A program made the translations under genes and the position numbers. This document shows positions 5,740 through 6,463 of a DNA stretch of 6,463 bases, piece after piece. The notes under the pieces are model-generated. The model was not told where the DNA came from, did not search any database, and saw only the letters and a list, made by a program, of their open reading frames with translations. Source of the stretch: Prevotella sp. GTDB lineage: Bacteria; Bacteroidota; Bacteroidia; Bacteroidales; Bacteroidaceae. Every line of letters starts with the position of its first letter. Position 1 is the stretch's first letter. The stretch is taken from NCBI GenBank assembly GCA_016291915.1, contig JAEEZP010000279.1, positions 1-6,463 on the forward strand, written 5' to 3'.

Positions 5740-6108
5740 ATGATGAAAAAAAAAGAGAGCATTCTGCAAGAGAAGTCAGAAGCTTTTATGGCAAGAATTA
5801 TTAAACTTTATCAATACCTAATTAATGAAAAACATGAGACTACCATAGCAAAACAGATTTATCGTAGTGGAACAAGTATCGGGGCAAACGTTGCAGAATC
5901 CAAAAGTGCACAAAGCGGCCTTGATTTCATTCATAAACTAAGTATTGCACTTAAAGAAGCCAATGAAACTGAGTTCTGGTTGAAAAGCCTTTATGCCGGT
6001 AACTATATTAATGAAGCAGGATTCACTTCATTAAGAGATGACAATGAACAACTGATAAAAATGTTAGTAAGTTCCATTAAAACTATGAAAAAACAAATAT
6101 GGCATTGA
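5740..6108 (+). CDS. Four-helix-bundle protein (S23/IVP-like family)
   Basis: The 122-residue protein is predicted to be all helical. It carries two hallmarks of the family related to proteins encoded in 23S rRNA intervening sequences: QIYRSGTSIGANVAES (39-54) and FIHKLSIALKEANETEFWL (63-81). The related Avd protein of diversity-generating retroelements binds nucleic acid; the role of stand-alone members like this one is unknown. A hand count gives about 33% G+C against roughly 50% in the adjacent glycosyltransferase, which suggests separate acquisition. It is enclosed by inverted repeats at 5682-5723 and 6125-6187. Two adjacent ATGs (5740, 5743) can start it; the first is given. A run of nine A follows at 5746-5754. 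No promoter box is visible, so read-through from the glycosyltransferase is possible. Confidence 0.87.
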   Translation: MMKKKESILQEKSEAFMARIIKLYQYLINEKHETTIAKQIYRSGTSIGANVAESKSAQSGLDFIHKLSIALKEANETEFWLKSLYAGNYINEAGFTSLRDDNEQLIKMLVSSIKTMKKQIWH

Positions 6109-6124
6109 TGACTCTACAAGATAG

Positions 6125-6187
6125 AGTAATCATAACTATACATTCTACACTATGAACTCTACATTCTACACTATGAACTCTACACTA
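6125..6187 (-). repeat. Right inverted end of the cassette
   Basis: Read from the right on the minus strand it begins TAGTGTAGAGT (6187-6177), passes through GTGTAGAATGTAGAGTT-like units and ends AGTTATGATTACT (6137-6125), mirroring the left end. It is longer than the left end (63 against 42 bases) because of a tandem duplication at 6140-6181. Confidence 0.8.
6140..6181 (+). repeat. Perfect 21-bp tandem duplication
   Basis: Two identical 21-base units occupy 6140-6160 and 6161-6181, and a third copy starts with ACA at 6182. Each begins ACATTCTACAC and ends ATGAACTCT. The unit length is a multiple of three, so its ATGs at 6152 and 6173 stay in frame with radC. Perfect identity suggests a recent duplication, probably by slippage. 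Confidence 0.85.
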
Positions 6188-6190
6188 AAA

Positions 6191-6463
6191 ATGAACATCA
6201 ACGAGTGGGCGATGGAAGATCGCCCAAGAGAGAAAATGATTGCCTACGGATGTGCAGGACTGTCGAACGCAGAACTGCTCGCCATCCTTATCGGCTCCGG
6301 CTCCAGCAAAGAGAGTGCTGTGGACCTGATGAAAAGGATTCTCAATGACTGTGACAACAACCTCAACACCTTAGGGAAGATGTCACTGGACGAACTGGAA
6401 CAATACCACGGCATGGGTCCTGCCAAAGCAGTAACCATCCTTGCGGCCTGTGAGTTAGGGAAA
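6191..6463 (+). CDS. radC: RadC family (UPF0758) protein, 3' end missing
   Basis: The first 91 residues are present. MNINEWAMEDRPREKM, then GLSNAELLAILIGSGSSKES (23-42), and a helix-hairpin-helix-like YHGMGPAKAVTILAACELG (72-90) are the N-terminal half of RadC. The C-terminal JAB/MPN-type metal-binding domain (HxHxxxD) lies beyond the right edge. Despite the name, a role in DNA repair has not held up in E. coli, and the family's function is uncertain. The start at 6191 was chosen because EWAMEDRPREK is where family similarity begins. In-frame ATGs at 6173 and 6152 lie inside the flanking repeat and would add 6 or 13 residues (MNSTFYTMNSTLK). The frame is closed upstream by a TAG at 6122. Confidence 0.93.
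   Translation, partial: MNINEWAMEDRPREKMIAYGCAGLSNAELLAILIGSGSSKESAVDLMKRILNDCDNNLNTLGKMSLDELEQYHGMGPAKAVTILAACELGK

Larger units (their letters stand above)
5682..6187 (+). mobile_element. Candidate small cassette: four-helix-bundle gene in nested inverted repeats
   Basis: A 506-bp unit is bounded by perfect 11-bp inverted repeats (TAGTGTAGAGT), with perfect 13-bp inner inverted repeats (AGTTATGATTACT) and divergent arrays between. Homology between the two sides stops exactly outside the 11-bp ends. It holds one gene, which is much more AT-rich than its neighbours, and it fills the space between the glycosyltransferase stop and the radC start without breaking either. No transposase is encoded, and no target-site duplication is evident. 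It could be a non-autonomous element mobilised in trans, or a gene that has gathered repeat arrays on both sides. Confidence 0.5.

Noticed and set aside
5682..6187. Diversity-generating retroelement, suggested by the Avd-like protein
   Set aside because: There is no reverse transcriptase and no template/variable repeat pair with adenine-specific changes. The repeats here are inverted flanks rather than TR/VR.
5682..6187. 23S rRNA intervening sequence
   Set aside because: No rRNA sequence surrounds the gene; it lies between two protein-coding genes.
6140..6187. CRISPR array
   Set aside because: The 21-bp units are directly adjacent with no spacers, and no cas genes are present.

Overview
The window looks like core chromosome from a Bacteroidales bacterium, most like Prevotella or a close relative. 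This is inferred from protein character, from promoters of the Bacteroidota type (TTTG, about 19 bp, TAnnTTTG), from the lack of Shine-Dalgarno sites, and from gene order. No database search was possible. Most genes sit near 50% G+C; one small gene is near 33%.

Left half, minus strand. Reading right to left: rpmH (ribosomal protein L34) has its own promoter and a strong intrinsic terminator. A tight four-gene run follows: a membrane-anchored PASTA protein, an RluD-type pseudouridine synthase, D-alanine--D-alanine ligase (ddl), and a glycerolipid-type acyltransferase cut by the left edge. Gaps of 5 to 12 bases suggest one operon joining peptidoglycan precursor synthesis, a likely peptidoglycan-sensing protein, rRNA modification and membrane lipid synthesis.

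Centre. rpmH and efp (elongation factor P) diverge from a 284-base region. Each has a well-matched promoter with a 19-base spacer and the shared sequence TTTGCAGC, so two translation genes appear to be driven back to back. Several short dyad symmetries also lie there.

Right half, plus strand. efp is followed by a 171-base gap holding an imperfect palindrome of GTGTAGAGTG-type sequence, then a family 2 glycosyltransferase with C-terminal membrane segments, then a small AT-rich gene for a four-helix-bundle (S23/IVP-like) protein, then the start of radC, cut by the right edge.

The most interesting structure is around the four-helix-bundle gene. It is enclosed by nested inverted repeats: an outer perfect 11-bp pair (TAGTGTAGAGT) and an inner perfect 13-bp pair (AGTTATGATTACT), with degenerate GTGTAGAGT-like arrays between. 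The left end supplies the stop codon of the glycosyltransferase. The right end holds a perfect 21-bp tandem duplication that puts extra in-frame ATG codons in front of radC. A gene-less palindrome after efp shares the inner motif and the array sequence. I read this as a small mobile or formerly mobile cassette with a related solo element nearby; that is inference, but the repeats are directly visible.
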